A stretch of DNA of 64,000 nt from an uncultured Odoribacter sp. (GCA_900544025.1 UQTM01000006.1:13494-77493); one strand, 5' to 3'. Counted from the first letter of the stretch, positions 34,053-43,445 are shown. The notes: generated from the letters alone by a model not told the origin. Program-made: numbers and translations.

Positions 34053-34913
34053 TCAATGAGTCAAAACCTCCGTTCCGGTCTCTGTGATCAAAACCGTATA
34101 TTCCCATTGTGCCGAGAGCTGTCCGTCGTCTGTAAGGACAGTCCAACCGTTCTCTTCGTCGATATAAATTCTTCGTTTTCCCAAATTGATCATCGGTTCT
34201 ATCGTAAAAACCATACCGGGCACCAGCAGTATCCCCGTTCCGGGACGTCCCACATGGCTTACAAAAGGCTCTTCGTGAAACTTCAGCCCCACACCATGTC
34301 CTCCGAACTCCCTTACCACCGAATAACCGTTTTTTTCGGCATGCGCCTGCACCGCAGCTCCCACATCCCCCAGGCAACCCCAGGGTTTTGCCGCCTTCAG
34401 GCCCAAATCCAGACATTCGTGTGCCACTTCCACCAACCGTTTGGCTTCAGGGGCGACCTCTCCGATCATAAACATCCGGGAAGCGTCCGAAAAATAACCG
34501 TCCAATATTGTAGATACATCCACATTCACAATATCTCCCCGGCGAAGCACTGTCTGCTCGCTGGGAATGCCGTGGCACACCTCGTCATTGACCGAAGTGC
34601 AGACACTCTTAGGAAACCCCTCGAAATTCAGGGGAGCGGGAATAGCACCGTGAGCCACCGTATAATTATAAACCAGCTTATCGATCTCCTCTGTCGTCAT
34701 CCCTTCGTGAATATGACCGGCCACCAGATCGAGCACCGCCGTATTGATGGCAGAACTGCGCCGGATCCCCTCGATTTGCTCCGGTGTCTTGAGCAATTTA
34801 CGCGAAGGCACATGAAAACCTCTCGACTTAAAAGATTGCATCTTTTGTTCGATAGCCGACAGCTCCCCGCCTGTTCCCTCCTGCCCGCTCTTGTCTTTTT
34901 TAATCCATTTCAT
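34053..34913 (-). CDS. map: Type I methionine aminopeptidase
   Basis: 286 residues. Removes the initiator methionine from nascent proteins in the cytosol. The first ~40 residues are an extension rich in Lys/Glu before the core (LKTPEQIEGIRRSSAINT). Metal ligands: Asp in VNVDVSTILDG, Asp in YFSDASRMF, His in EFGGHGVGLKFHEEP, Glu in TIEPMINLG and Glu in SAQWEYTVLI. Typical for Bacteroidota outside ribosomal-protein operons. It stands alone. Confidence 0.94.
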   Translation of the reverse strand: MKWIKKDKSGQEGTGGELSAIEQKMQSFKSRGFHVPSRKLLKTPEQIEGIRRSSAINTAVLDLVAGHIHEGMTTEEIDKLVYNYTVAHGAIPAPLNFEGFPKSVCTSVNDEVCHGIPSEQTVLRRGDIVNVDVSTILDGYFSDASRMFMIGEVAPEAKRLVEVAHECLDLGLKAAKPWGCLGDVGAAVQAHAEKNGYSVVREFGGHGVGLKFHEEPFVSHVGRPGTGILLVPGMVFTIEPMINLGKRRIYIDEENGWTVLTDDGQLSAQWEYTVLITETGTEVLTH

Positions 34914-35061
34914 TACACAAAAATTAAAGACCGGGAAAACTACATTCCCGGTTAAACAGTCGAAAGTTACACATTATATCAATTTAGAAATAGATTTTTC
35001 CACAAATAATCTATATTTTCGCATAGAAATATAGTTGTGTTAAAATATTCAAACGTTATAA

Positions 35062-38000
35062 ATGAATCTATACCCAAAAATCAGCTGGAAAAAACTTCAA
35101 GAACTTCATAAATTAGCACAATGGGGTTGGTGGAAAGCAAATTTTCATACCCAAACTTATCTATTTTCCGACGATATCACCGAATTGCTTAACTTAGATT
35201 CAGATACCATAGGATTCGAGGATTTTGCACAACTTATTCCGGAACATTTCCGGGACCGGATTTATTCAAAATCCCCGATTTCCCATACGCAGGACATTTA
35301 CGAACAGATCTATCCCATCCAGACCATATATGGAGAAATATGGGTACATTCCCGGTTAGGACAAAAAGAACAGGATGAAAACGGGCACCTGATCGGCTGG
35401 GGCTATTTACAGGCAATCAATCATACCCAGCAATTTTCTCAGGAAAAACAACAACAGCAACTCAACGAATTGCTCGCCCGGCAAAATAGCATTTCGCGCT
35501 CTTTGCTTTCATTTCTAAAAACGGAAGACCCCAGCCGGGAAATCAATAACATCTTAAAAGATATCCTGCTTCAATTCAACGGTAGCCGCGCCTATATTTT
35601 CGAATATGATTTCGAACAGCAACTGCAAACCTGCACATACGAAGTATTGGCTCAAGGCGTATCCGCCGAAAAAGATAACTTACAGCGTTTCCCCATCGAC
35701 AGTACCCCCTGGTGGACGCTCCAGATACAAACTTACACTCCTATCGTATTGTTCAACCTCGACGAACTTCCTCCGGAAGCCGCCATCGAAAAAGAGGTTT
35801 TAGGCAGGCAAGGGATCAAATCGATCCTGGTTGTCCCTATGATCGCAAAAGACCGGGTGGGAGGTTATCTCGGTGTCGATATCACCGATGAACATCACAC
35901 CTGGACAAACGAAGATTATCAGTGGCTCTCTGCAATGAGCAACATCACCAGCATTTGCATCGAACTACAAAAATCGGAACAGATTGCCCGCAAGGAAAGG
36001 GAATATTTCAAAAATCTTTACCAGCACATGCCCTTAGGCTATGTCCGGTTAAAGCTTCTTTACGATCAGGAAAGACAGCCCTACGATTATATCTTTCTGG
36101 ATATCAACCCTGCTTTCGAGCAAATCACCGGCTTCCCCCTCGCCGATTTCATCAATAAAACAGCGAGGGAAATGAACATTCCTCTGGATATGCTGCAAAA
36201 ACAACTGCAGGATATGTGGACGGTGCAATCCGAACAAACCACATCGCAGGCTACTTACAAATTGCCCACACAGCAAAAATACCTGCGAATGATCACCTAC
36301 AGCCTCGACCCGAACGAAATAACGGTTATTTTCTCGGACATGACCGACATCGTAAAGGCACACGAAGCATTAGACCGCAGTGAAAAAACGCTAAGGAACA
36401 TCTATAAAAATATTCCCGTCGGGATCGAGATTTACGATAAAGAGGGATACCTGCGGGATATGAACGACAAAGACGTTGAAATCTTCGGCTTACAGGATAA
36501 AAGTTGGGGACTGGGAGTCAATATTTTCGACAATCCCAACATTCCCAACGAAATAAAACAGAAAATCAAGAACAGGGAAAATGTCGATTTTGAATTAAAG
36601 TACGATTTTTCCGATATTCAAGGGTATTACCGCACCCAGGAAAAAGGAGTGAAAGATCTGATCGTCAAACTGACCGCTCTCTACGATTCCAATAACGAAC
36701 TGGAAAATTACCTGCTGTTACTGATCGACAACACGGAAACCACCACGGCATATAGTAAGATCAAAGAGTTTGAAAGCTTTTTTTCAGTTATTTCCGAATT
36801 TGCCAAAGTCGGTTATTTCAAATGGAACATAGGTACAAAAACCGGATTCGCCCTCGAACAATGGTATAAAAACTGGGGAGAAACCGAAAATACCTCTTTA
36901 GAGGAAATCATAAACCATCATCCCCACATACACCCTGACGACCGTTATAAAATCGATGAATATTACGGCAACTTGTCGAAAGGAATACTGGATAACTTCA
37001 AGGAAGAAGTGCGGATAGACAACGGACGGGGCGGCTGGAATTGGATCCGGTGCTATGTCGCCGTAAAGGAATACGATCCCAAAACCCGGAACATCGAAAT
37101 CATCGGGGTAAACATCGACATCACCGAGTTGAAAGAAGTGGAAGCCCAATTGATCGAAGCCAAAGAAAAAGCAGAAACGCTCGACAAACTAAAATCGGCA
37201 TTCCTCGCCAATATGAGCCACGAAATCCGTACCCCGCTGAATGCAATAGTCGGATTTTCGAACTTATTGTCGGAAACCGAAAATCAGGAAGAGAAAAAAC
37301 AATACATCACGATCATTGAAAAAAACAGCGACCTGTTGCTGCAATTGATCTCCGATGTGCTCGACCTCTCGAAGATAGAAGCCGGAACGCTGGATATCAT
37401 ATACAGCGATGTCGATGTAAACGGGCTTTGCCGGGAAATCGTCCGTTCGCTGGAAATGAAACCGGCAAAAGGGGTCACGCTGGAATTTGAAAACCATTTA
37501 CCGGAATGTAAAATGAGAGGCGACCGCAACCGGTTATTACAGATCATCACCAATTTCATCAACAACGCAATAAAATTCACCTCGTCGGGCTTTATCCGGC
37601 TCGGCTACAACCTGCAAGGCAATACGATCGAATTTTACGTCAGCGATACCGGAATAGGCATTTCCCCGAAGCATGCAGAGCAAATATTCGACCGTTTTGT
37701 AAAACTGAACAGCTTTATCCACGGCACCGGACTGGGACTATCTATCTGTAAAAGCATGGTCGAGCAAATGGGAGGGAAAATCGGCGTAGAATCGGAAGAA
37801 GGCAAAGGCTCCCGGTTTTGGTTCGAACTGCCTTTCACTCCGGTCAGCGGAAAAGAAAAAACATCCCCTGTTCCGGCACATTTAAGCCAGGGCACATTAA
37901 AAAATACAAACAAACCGGTTATTTTGGTAGCCGAAGACACAGAAAGCAATTTTATCCTGACCTCCACCATTCTCAGACAGGACTACACGATCCTTTGGGC

Positions 38001-38280
38001 ACATAACGGAAAAGAAGCGATAGAATTATTCCGGGCAAACCATCCTGCTTTAATCCTCATGGACATTCGTATGCCGGAAATGGACGGACTGGAAGCTACC
38101 CGCAATATCCGAAAAGCCGATCCGGACATTCCGATTGTCGCCCTGACCGCTTTTGCATTCGACAGCGACAAACACAAAGCCCTCGAAGCCGGATGCAACG
38201 ATTATCTTTCAAAACCGATCCAGGCGGCAACCCTAAAAGAAAAAATCAGGGAACTGTTAGCCCAAAGCCCCGGCTTATAA
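35062..38280 (+). CDS. Hybrid sensor histidine kinase (PAS/GAF sensors, receiver)
   Basis: 1072 residues, no membrane segment. Layout: an N-terminal PAS-like region (~1-130); GAF (~140-300, GIKSILVVPMIAKDRVGGYL); PAS regions at ~315-430, ~435-560 (NIPVGIEIYDKEGYL, NIFDNPNIPNE) and ~575-695 (HPHIHPDDRYK); HisKA with FLANMSHEIRTPLNAIVGFS (His720). The HATPase has NNAIKFT (834-840), SDTGIGI (Asp862) and GTGLGLSI. The C-terminal receiver (~950-1072) has VAEDTESN, phospho-acceptor Asp1001 in LILMDIRMPEMDG, and a lysine in SKPI. There is no DNA-binding output, so phosphotransfer to a separate regulator is likely. The receiver resembles the orphan receiver at 60212 and one PAS resembles the kinase at window start. 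Its stop overlaps the end of the opposing DUF2156 gene by 6 bases. Confidence 0.94.
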   Translation: MNLYPKISWKKLQELHKLAQWGWWKANFHTQTYLFSDDITELLNLDSDTIGFEDFAQLIPEHFRDRIYSKSPISHTQDIYEQIYPIQTIYGEIWVHSRLGQKEQDENGHLIGWGYLQAINHTQQFSQEKQQQQLNELLARQNSISRSLLSFLKTEDPSREINNILKDILLQFNGSRAYIFEYDFEQQLQTCTYEVLAQGVSAEKDNLQRFPIDSTPWWTLQIQTYTPIVLFNLDELPPEAAIEKEVLGRQGIKSILVVPMIAKDRVGGYLGVDITDEHHTWTNEDYQWLSAMSNITSICIELQKSEQIARKEREYFKNLYQHMPLGYVRLKLLYDQERQPYDYIFLDINPAFEQITGFPLADFINKTAREMNIPLDMLQKQLQDMWTVQSEQTTSQATYKLPTQQKYLRMITYSLDPNEITVIFSDMTDIVKAHEALDRSEKTLRNIYKNIPVGIEIYDKEGYLRDMNDKDVEIFGLQDKSWGLGVNIFDNPNIPNEIKQKIKNRENVDFELKYDFSDIQGYYRTQEKGVKDLIVKLTALYDSNNELENYLLLLIDNTETTTAYSKIKEFESFFSVISEFAKVGYFKWNIGTKTGFALEQWYKNWGETENTSLEEIINHHPHIHPDDRYKIDEYYGNLSKGILDNFKEEVRIDNGRGGWNWIRCYVAVKEYDPKTRNIEIIGVNIDITELKEVEAQLIEAKEKAETLDKLKSAFLANMSHEIRTPLNAIVGFSNLLSETENQEEKKQYITIIEKNSDLLLQLISDVLDLSKIEAGTLDIIYSDVDVNGLCREIVRSLEMKPAKGVTLEFENHLPECKMRGDRNRLLQIITNFINNAIKFTSSGFIRLGYNLQGNTIEFYVSDTGIGISPKHAEQIFDRFVKLNSFIHGTGLGLSICKSMVEQMGGKIGVESEEGKGSRFWFELPFTPVSGKEKTSPVPAHLSQGTLKNTNKPVILVAEDTESNFILTSTILRQDYTILWAHNGKEAIELFRANHPALILMDIRMPEMDGLEATRNIRKADPDIPIVALTAFAFDSDKHKALEAGCNDYLSKPIQAATLKEKIRELLAQSPGL

Positions 38281-39183
38281 GCTCAAAAGCTCGGGCGGAC
38301 ATACAGCAAGCCCTTTTTCCAGCAAACGCACAGGGCGATAAGACATTTTGGCCTTGCGCAAACCGGGCAAGCCTAAATCTTCTTCCCGGTTCAGATATAC
38401 GAATTTTTCAGGAAGATATTGGGCAAACTCCTGATTAATGGCATTATAAGCTCCTTCAAATTCCCCAAGAGCCTTTTCGGCATGCACGCAAAATGTGTCG
38501 TAATTCACCGGAGCACCGAAAGTGAAAGCCACCATCCTACCCTCCACCCACAAAGACCCGCCGGTTACATCCAATTCCCGAAATCGCTCCAAAGCATAAG
38601 TCAGCGCCTGCCGTTCCTGCTTCAATCCCTCGTCTTCCCCACAACGCCTTTCTCCGCACCATTCATCATAAAGCCTCAAACAATCCGGCACCATTTCCGC
38701 CGTCAGCGGAATAAAACGAAAATCATAACGCTTTTTAAACTTGTTCACGTGATTCCGTTTGGTCTGGTAATCCTTTCCTTTCAACTCTGCCAAATCCTTT
38801 CGCAGATACAAATAATCGAAATGATCCCGGTTTTCCTTGTATTCGAACACCTCCGGAAAGACCTTATCCAACAATTCCCTCAATTCGGGCACAATTCCAT
38901 AGAAATACAAAGGCAAACCTTCTTCCACAGCCTGACGGGCAAGCTGCCGGACGACTTCCTCCGCCCGAACCCCTCCGCCCGGTATCGTATATACGGTACG
39001 GGCACTGTCAAAACAAAAACGCAGCACCGGCAATCCATCGACGACGGCAAAACTACTGCAAGTCAGAAACTGCCAGCTACACAAATTAACAATGGAAAGA
39101 TTGGCATCCCGCCGTTCGCCGGGAAAGAAATAAGAGGTCAAAAGTTCCTTATCCCGAGGCGTTACCGGTTTAAATTCGATCAT
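38275..39183 (-). CDS. DUF2156-family protein (GNAT-like)
   Basis: 302 residues. The pattern matches the DUF2156 family, related to the C-terminal domain of phosphatidylglycerol lysyltransferase. It has two GNAT-like folds with KDYQTKRNHVNKFKKRY, a Cys/Glu-rich WCGERRCGEDEG segment, GRMVAFTFGAPV, FEGAYNAINQEFAQYL and VYLNREEDLGLPGLRKAKMSY. An aminoacyl or acyl transfer to lipid or peptide is inferred for the family; substrate unknown. It lies upstream of nothing else on its strand, but converges tail-to-tail with the hybrid kinase. Confidence 0.85.
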   Translation of the reverse strand: MIEFKPVTPRDKELLTSYFFPGERRDANLSIVNLCSWQFLTCSSFAVVDGLPVLRFCFDSARTVYTIPGGGVRAEEVVRQLARQAVEEGLPLYFYGIVPELRELLDKVFPEVFEYKENRDHFDYLYLRKDLAELKGKDYQTKRNHVNKFKKRYDFRFIPLTAEMVPDCLRLYDEWCGERRCGEDEGLKQERQALTYALERFRELDVTGGSLWVEGRMVAFTFGAPVNYDTFCVHAEKALGEFEGAYNAINQEFAQYLPEKFVYLNREEDLGLPGLRKAKMSYRPVRLLEKGLAVCPPELLSL

Positions 39184-39267
39184 AATCTGAAAATTTAATT
39201 CTTGACTTATCTACGAAAACTCAGGGAAAAAGATTTCTCCCCACGCTACGCTTTTCACGCTATATTT

Positions 39268-40644
39268 CTAAAGATTCTTATTCACAAGCACCGCCTGGTC
39301 GTTTTTTCTCATCTTTCTAACATACCACCTCAAAGTAAAAGCGGCAGCGACAAAAGCAATGAGATCCGCAGCCGGCATACTGCTCCACACCCCGGTGATC
39401 CCGAAATGGCGGGGCAAAATGAACAACAGCGGAATCAGGAACAACAACTGCCGTGCCAGCGAAAGGAAAATAGAGATCTGTGCCTTTCCGATCGACTGGA
39501 AAAAGTTGGTAATCACAATCTGTGCCCCGACCAGCGGAAACATCAGGCAGGAAATACGGATACCGAACCGTGCCAGCTCATTCAATTCCGCATCATCGGA
39601 AAACATCGCCACGATATAATTCGGGAAAATCTCGTTCACCAGCCACCCGACAGTCATAATCGACACCCCTGCAATCAACGCCTTCCTCAATGCCAGCCGG
39701 ACCCGGTCGTAGCGGCGTGCCCCGAAATTATATCCTACGATAGGCTGCATCCCCTGCGTCAACCCCACCACAACCATAGCGAACAAAATCAAAATCCGGT
39801 TTACAATCCCGTAAGCCCCGATCGCCAGATCGCCGCCATAAGTCTTAAAACTGTGATTCAGGATAATAACCACGGCGCTTGCACACACATTCAGCAAAAA
39901 CGGAGCCATACCGATCGAAAAAATAGCCCGGACGATATGCCCGCTCAAACGATAATATCCTTTTTGAAAATGCACATAGCTCGACTTGTTGAAAAAATGA
40001 TTCAATATCCACACCAATCCGCCACACTGCGCAATCACCGTAGCGGTAGCGGCCCCTTTGATCCCCCAGTCCAATCCGAAAATAAAAATCGGAGCCAAAA
40101 TCACATTCACTCCCACGGTCAGCAAAGACGACAACATCGCTTTTTTCGGATAACCCGTCGCCCGCATCACGTTGTTCAACCCGATAAACACAAAAGAAAC
40201 CGGATTCCCCATCAAAAGCACATGCATAAAATCCCGTGCATAAGGTAAAGTGTGCTCACTCGCTCCGAAAAACAACAAAATCGGATCTAAAAAATACAAC
40301 GTCAATCCACCGAAGCAAACTCCGGCGATCAAACACAGCAACAATACATTGTGCAACACCTCCGTCGCCTTACGATCGTCCTTTTGTCCCAAATAGATGG
40401 AACTTACCGCAGCACCCCCCACCCCGATCAGGGTACAAAAAGCGATCACCAGATTCATCAGCGGGAAAGTGAGCGCCAGTCCCGAAATAGCCAAAGGACC
40501 TACGCCGTGTCCGATAAAAATACTGTCGATAATATTATAAAGCGAAGTTACCGTCATCCCGATAATTGCCGGAATAGAATACTGCAACAGTAACTTACCG
40601 ATAGACTCTGTCTCTAATACATGCGGATTCTTAACCTGTGTCAT
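39268..40644 (-). CDS. MATE-family efflux transporter
   Basis: 458 residues, 12 predicted helices in two related halves. Landmarks: IPAIIGMTVTSLYNIIDSIF, IGHGVGPLAISGLALTFPL, GVGGAAVSSIYLGQKD near the N-half, and GMQPIVGYNFGARRYDRVR, the characteristic P-x-x-G-[YF]-N-x-G-A-[RG] signature of the C-half. Cation-coupled export of drugs or metabolites is the family role; substrate not predictable. It sits 27 bases downstream of the MORN-repeat gene on the same strand, so they may be co-transcribed. Confidence 0.93.
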   Translation of the reverse strand: MTQVKNPHVLETESIGKLLLQYSIPAIIGMTVTSLYNIIDSIFIGHGVGPLAISGLALTFPLMNLVIAFCTLIGVGGAAVSSIYLGQKDDRKATEVLHNVLLLCLIAGVCFGGLTLYFLDPILLFFGASEHTLPYARDFMHVLLMGNPVSFVFIGLNNVMRATGYPKKAMLSSLLTVGVNVILAPIFIFGLDWGIKGAATATVIAQCGGLVWILNHFFNKSSYVHFQKGYYRLSGHIVRAIFSIGMAPFLLNVCASAVVIILNHSFKTYGGDLAIGAYGIVNRILILFAMVVVGLTQGMQPIVGYNFGARRYDRVRLALRKALIAGVSIMTVGWLVNEIFPNYIVAMFSDDAELNELARFGIRISCLMFPLVGAQIVITNFFQSIGKAQISIFLSLARQLLFLIPLLFILPRHFGITGVWSSMPAADLIAFVAAAFTLRWYVRKMRKNDQAVLVNKNL

Positions 40645-40671
40645 AATAACCTTTTACAAACAACCCCTCTT

Positions 40672-42786
40672 TTAAAATTTCATTTTTCGTTCCATCTCCC
40701 CCGTCACCCGGTAATACTTCCAGGTTCCCGTTCGTTTTCCTTTCCGGTATTTCCCTTCTCCCTGCAAATGTCCGGTCGAATAATAAAACTTCACATCTCC
40801 GTGCCTCATTCCCTTATTATACTCCACTTCCATTTTTAAAGTTCCGTCGGGGAAAAACTCCCGGTAGGATATAATTTTATCCTTTTCATATAAAAGCCGC
40901 GCCCGGGCTGCTCCTCCCGGATAAAAGAAACAGGCATCTCCCTGCCTTATCCCGTTCCGGTAAGCGATCTGTCCCACCGGCCGGCGTTCCGTGTCGCGGA
41001 TATTCCAAATCCCGTCAGGATTCCCGTTACTCAGCATTCCGTCCAATGCCAGCTCCCCGGTGCGGTAACTGTATTGTCCGCGCGTACTCACAGCCACGCT
41101 ATCCGGGATCACCGGATAATAATACCCCGATTCGATCCGGTCGGCCAGGTCTTCCAGACGGCTGTTCAACTCCCGTACCCGATATTCCTCCGAAGCGTTC
41201 ACATTATGGCAAGCCACAATCCGGGTTTCAAAGCCGCTGCCGGCATTCGACAGCACAAAACCGACACGCTCGAAACTCTCGAAAGCCCCTTTGTTGTCTG
41301 CCAGTTCTTTCCGTTCTACAGGCTTGAGGTAATTATACAAATATTCATACGTACCCGGCGAATTAATATAACCGTACACACTGTTCCCGTTTCCGAAACG
41401 GTTCATCAGCGCATTGTATTTCTCATCATTCGCCAAAGTATTCCCCAAAGAATATTCCTTGATCATCGTAGCCAGTGTTGCCGAAGAATTGCTGAACACC
41501 ACATAATCGCCTAAAAACGTATAGTAAGGCCTGTCCAGTTTCTTAAACCAGCCCCCCAGAAATACATTGAAAAAACCTTTCAGGCTTAAGAAATTGATCG
41601 TATGCCCGTTATACTGAATCGCTTTAAAACGTACCGGAGTTTTCCGTTCGATCTGCTCTGTGAGGTAAGCCATCTGGTCTTTCGCCAAATCTATATCTTT
41701 ACTATGAATGGCGACCACCACATTATCCAGCCGTTTCTCCTGCTCCACTTCGGGCTTGATAAAAACAATTTCATCCCCAATCCACGAAGTGAACAACTCC
41801 ACCACGTTTACCCCCAAAAACTTATTCAAACGATTTACAGAACGTTCGTATTCCGAATATTCCTTCAAATTATCGGCCTTATAATTCTCCAGCAAAATAG
41901 CTTCTAATTCCGGGAAAGAGCCGAAACACAGCGAAACATAAGCCGCCGTATGTGTTCCGGCAATATTCTTCACCTGCGAACGTGCCCCGCTCATCAGATT
42001 CAAGGCACCGAGTAAAGAAAATTTCTTACGATTCGGCAAAGTTTCGCCCTTAAACACCAGCGCTTCATCTGTCAGGTTTAAAACCAGCCCCGTCGTCTGC
42101 AAAACCGAACTGTCTCCGGTCTGTCCGGATACTCCCGACAAACTTTCAAACAGCCTCTCCAACCGATGGTGATCCAGATACAGTACCAGATCGCCGCTAC
42201 CCGCCCGATAATCCATTTCAGTCCTGTTTCCACAATCCGCCACCGCTTTCTCCACCAGCTTCTCCGAAAAAGACGCCAGCAACAGATTTGCCCGGATAGC
42301 ATAAAACACACTTAAACTATCCGTTTTTATTTCGGTGATATCCCCTTTACGCCGCATACTCATACTGCCGTCGTTCAACCAGGCGGCCAAAGCCCTGTCC
42401 AGCGTCTGAATCACATTCAGTTTACCCAGATCGCAAACATACAGAAAATCATATTCCGAAGCCGTAACCCGGTGATACGACACCGCAAAAGGACGGTCAA
42501 TCAGCAATTTCTTCAGCACCGGATGAGCGTCACAAATGGAATCGGCTGCATTCAGCGTAGCCTGATAGGCCTCGAAAGAAGGATACTCTTTCAACGATTT
42601 CCAAATACGGTTCCGGCGTAAATTCTCGTGGATACTGTTAAAGGAAGGCGTTTTCACCACAAAAACAGCATCGGCGGGCACACCTTGCCCCAGTTCATAA
42701 CGCCCCGCTTTCCGAAACATCCAAAACCATACAGCGACTCCCAGCACCACCAGTATCGCAATTGTAAGCAGCAGGCCTTTCCTCAT
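40672..42786 (-). CDS. Membrane-anchored DUF3352-like protein with C-terminal MORN-type repeats
   Basis: I start at ATG 42786 (MRKGLLLTIAILVVLGVAVW), giving ~704 residues; an ATG at 42831 would add 15. One N-terminal membrane helix anchors a large periplasmic domain (~40-560) resembling DUF3352-type proteins (GVPADAVFVVKTPSFNSIHE, FLGDYVVFSNSSATLATMIKEY). The last ~130 residues carry tandem MORN_2-type repeats: DGMLSNGNPDGIWNIRD, YRNGIRQGDACFFYPGG, FFPDGTLKMEVEYNKGMRHG, YYSTGHLQGEGKYRKGKRTG. An envelope role through protein or lipid contacts is inferred only from the architecture. A TAATTTTG box just inside the longer reading frame supports the shorter start. Confidence 0.8.
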   Translation of the reverse strand: MRKGLLLTIAILVVLGVAVWFWMFRKAGRYELGQGVPADAVFVVKTPSFNSIHENLRRNRIWKSLKEYPSFEAYQATLNAADSICDAHPVLKKLLIDRPFAVSYHRVTASEYDFLYVCDLGKLNVIQTLDRALAAWLNDGSMSMRRKGDITEIKTDSLSVFYAIRANLLLASFSEKLVEKAVADCGNRTEMDYRAGSGDLVLYLDHHRLERLFESLSGVSGQTGDSSVLQTTGLVLNLTDEALVFKGETLPNRKKFSLLGALNLMSGARSQVKNIAGTHTAAYVSLCFGSFPELEAILLENYKADNLKEYSEYERSVNRLNKFLGVNVVELFTSWIGDEIVFIKPEVEQEKRLDNVVVAIHSKDIDLAKDQMAYLTEQIERKTPVRFKAIQYNGHTINFLSLKGFFNVFLGGWFKKLDRPYYTFLGDYVVFSNSSATLATMIKEYSLGNTLANDEKYNALMNRFGNGNSVYGYINSPGTYEYLYNYLKPVERKELADNKGAFESFERVGFVLSNAGSGFETRIVACHNVNASEEYRVRELNSRLEDLADRIESGYYYPVIPDSVAVSTRGQYSYRTGELALDGMLSNGNPDGIWNIRDTERRPVGQIAYRNGIRQGDACFFYPGGAARARLLYEKDKIISYREFFPDGTLKMEVEYNKGMRHGDVKFYYSTGHLQGEGKYRKGKRTGTWKYYRVTGEMERKMKF

Positions 42787-42990
42787 AGGATTCCACGATT
42801 TTAATATGACAAAATTAACTTTTTCCTCCATACTGTTCTATCATTCCGCAGGAAAACTCCCCGCAACTTTACCGGCCTTTATATATATTTTCACAAATGC
42901 AGCAAAACACACTGATTTACAACATAATAAATACTAAATTTATATAAAGTCCTCCTGAAATGAAGAATGTTTTTTTGAAATAGTCGTATA
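42787..42990. other. AT-rich divergent spacer
   Basis: Region between the divergent MORN gene and the structured-RNA locus. A perfect TAnnTTTG box, TATATTTG, straddles its right end (42987-42994, plus strand), without a well-spaced TTTG. No coding frame seen. Confidence 0.4.
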
Positions 42991-43008
42991 TTTGTATCCG
43001 GATACAAA
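42991..43008. repeat. 18-base perfect palindrome
   Basis: TTTGTATCCGGATACAAA is a perfect palindrome that begins inside the TATATTTG box (42987-42994) and covers the expected transcription start. It is a likely operator for a dimeric repressor. Only one copy was seen in the window. Confidence 0.55.
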
Positions 43009-43059
43009 GAGTTGCATCCATCATCATGAAGACGATGTATAAAGTTTAATCCTTTCTAA

Positions 43060-43216
43060 CTAAAGTCCGCAAAACTTTGTAAAACAATATGAAATAAAAG
43101 GCTTAAACTGGTTGTATCACGTATAACCTATACGTGTTCCATTCAGTTACCCTTATTTCAGGCTGTTTTTGCGGACGCCCGGTTAGATCAGTAAATGAAT
43201 GGGCACGTTTTTTTTA
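43060..43216 (+). ncRNA. Candidate structured RNA ending in an intrinsic terminator
   Basis: Four nested helices are visible by eye: P1 GTCCGCAAAA (43065-43074) with TTTTGCGGAC (43167-43176); P2 TGAAATAA (43090-43097) with TTATTTCA (43153-43160), extended by GG/CC; P3 AACTG (43106-43110) with CAGTT (43144-43148); P4 CACGTATA (43118-43125) with TATACGTG (43129-43136). An asymmetric internal loop lies between P1 and P2. Directly after P1, GCCC/GGGC with a long loop is followed by eight T (43177-43216), a weak terminator. It matches no riboswitch, tmRNA, SRP or RNase P signature known to me. It may be a stand-alone RNA (a 6S-like rod is possible) or a leader controlling the 52-codon ORF at 43239. 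The 5' end is probably near 43000. Confidence 0.55.
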
Positions 43217-43238
43217 TACCCTTTTTCAAAATAAAGCC

Positions 43239-43397
43239 ATGGAAACTATTAAAGTTACAGACATTAAAACCATCTGTAAAGCACTGGAAACAGAACTACC
43301 GGAAAAAGCCGATCCGCAGGCATATATTTTCGATCAGGAAGAATACGACAAAATATTTATCGAACTATTCGTATATAACACACTATATTACAATTAA
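43239..43397 (+). CDS. Small hypothetical protein (52 residues)
   Basis: ATG at 43239 gives METIKVTDIKTICKALETEL...EYDKIFIELFVYNTLYYN. It is acidic, soluble, probably helical, with a tyrosine-rich end. It begins 23 bases after the T run of the structured RNA and is followed by its own hairpin terminator (43446-43490). I do not recognise it. Coding is plausible because of the ATG, the coherent amphipathic composition and the flanking transcription signals, but short length leaves doubt. Confidence 0.55.
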   Translation: METIKVTDIKTICKALETELPEKADPQAYIFDQEEYDKIFIELFVYNTLYYN

Positions 43398-43445
43398 TAA
43401 ACCACACGACACAAGACCGCTTTTCGCCAGCTGTCGCCGGGAAAG

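Noticed and set aside
33957..34955. 332-codon plus-strand frame opposite map
   Set aside because: Antisense to a complete methionine aminopeptidase with all metal ligands.
39202..40248. 348-codon plus-strand frame opposite the MATE gene
   Set aside because: Shadow of the MATE reading frame; His/Gln/Arg-rich without domain features.
43060..43216. Assignment of the structured RNA to a known riboswitch, tmRNA, SRP or RNase P RNA
   Set aside because: None of the conserved boxes I know for cobalamin, TPP, SAM, FMN, ZTP or fluoride switches, nor tmRNA tag/acceptor or RNase P core, is present; left as unknown.
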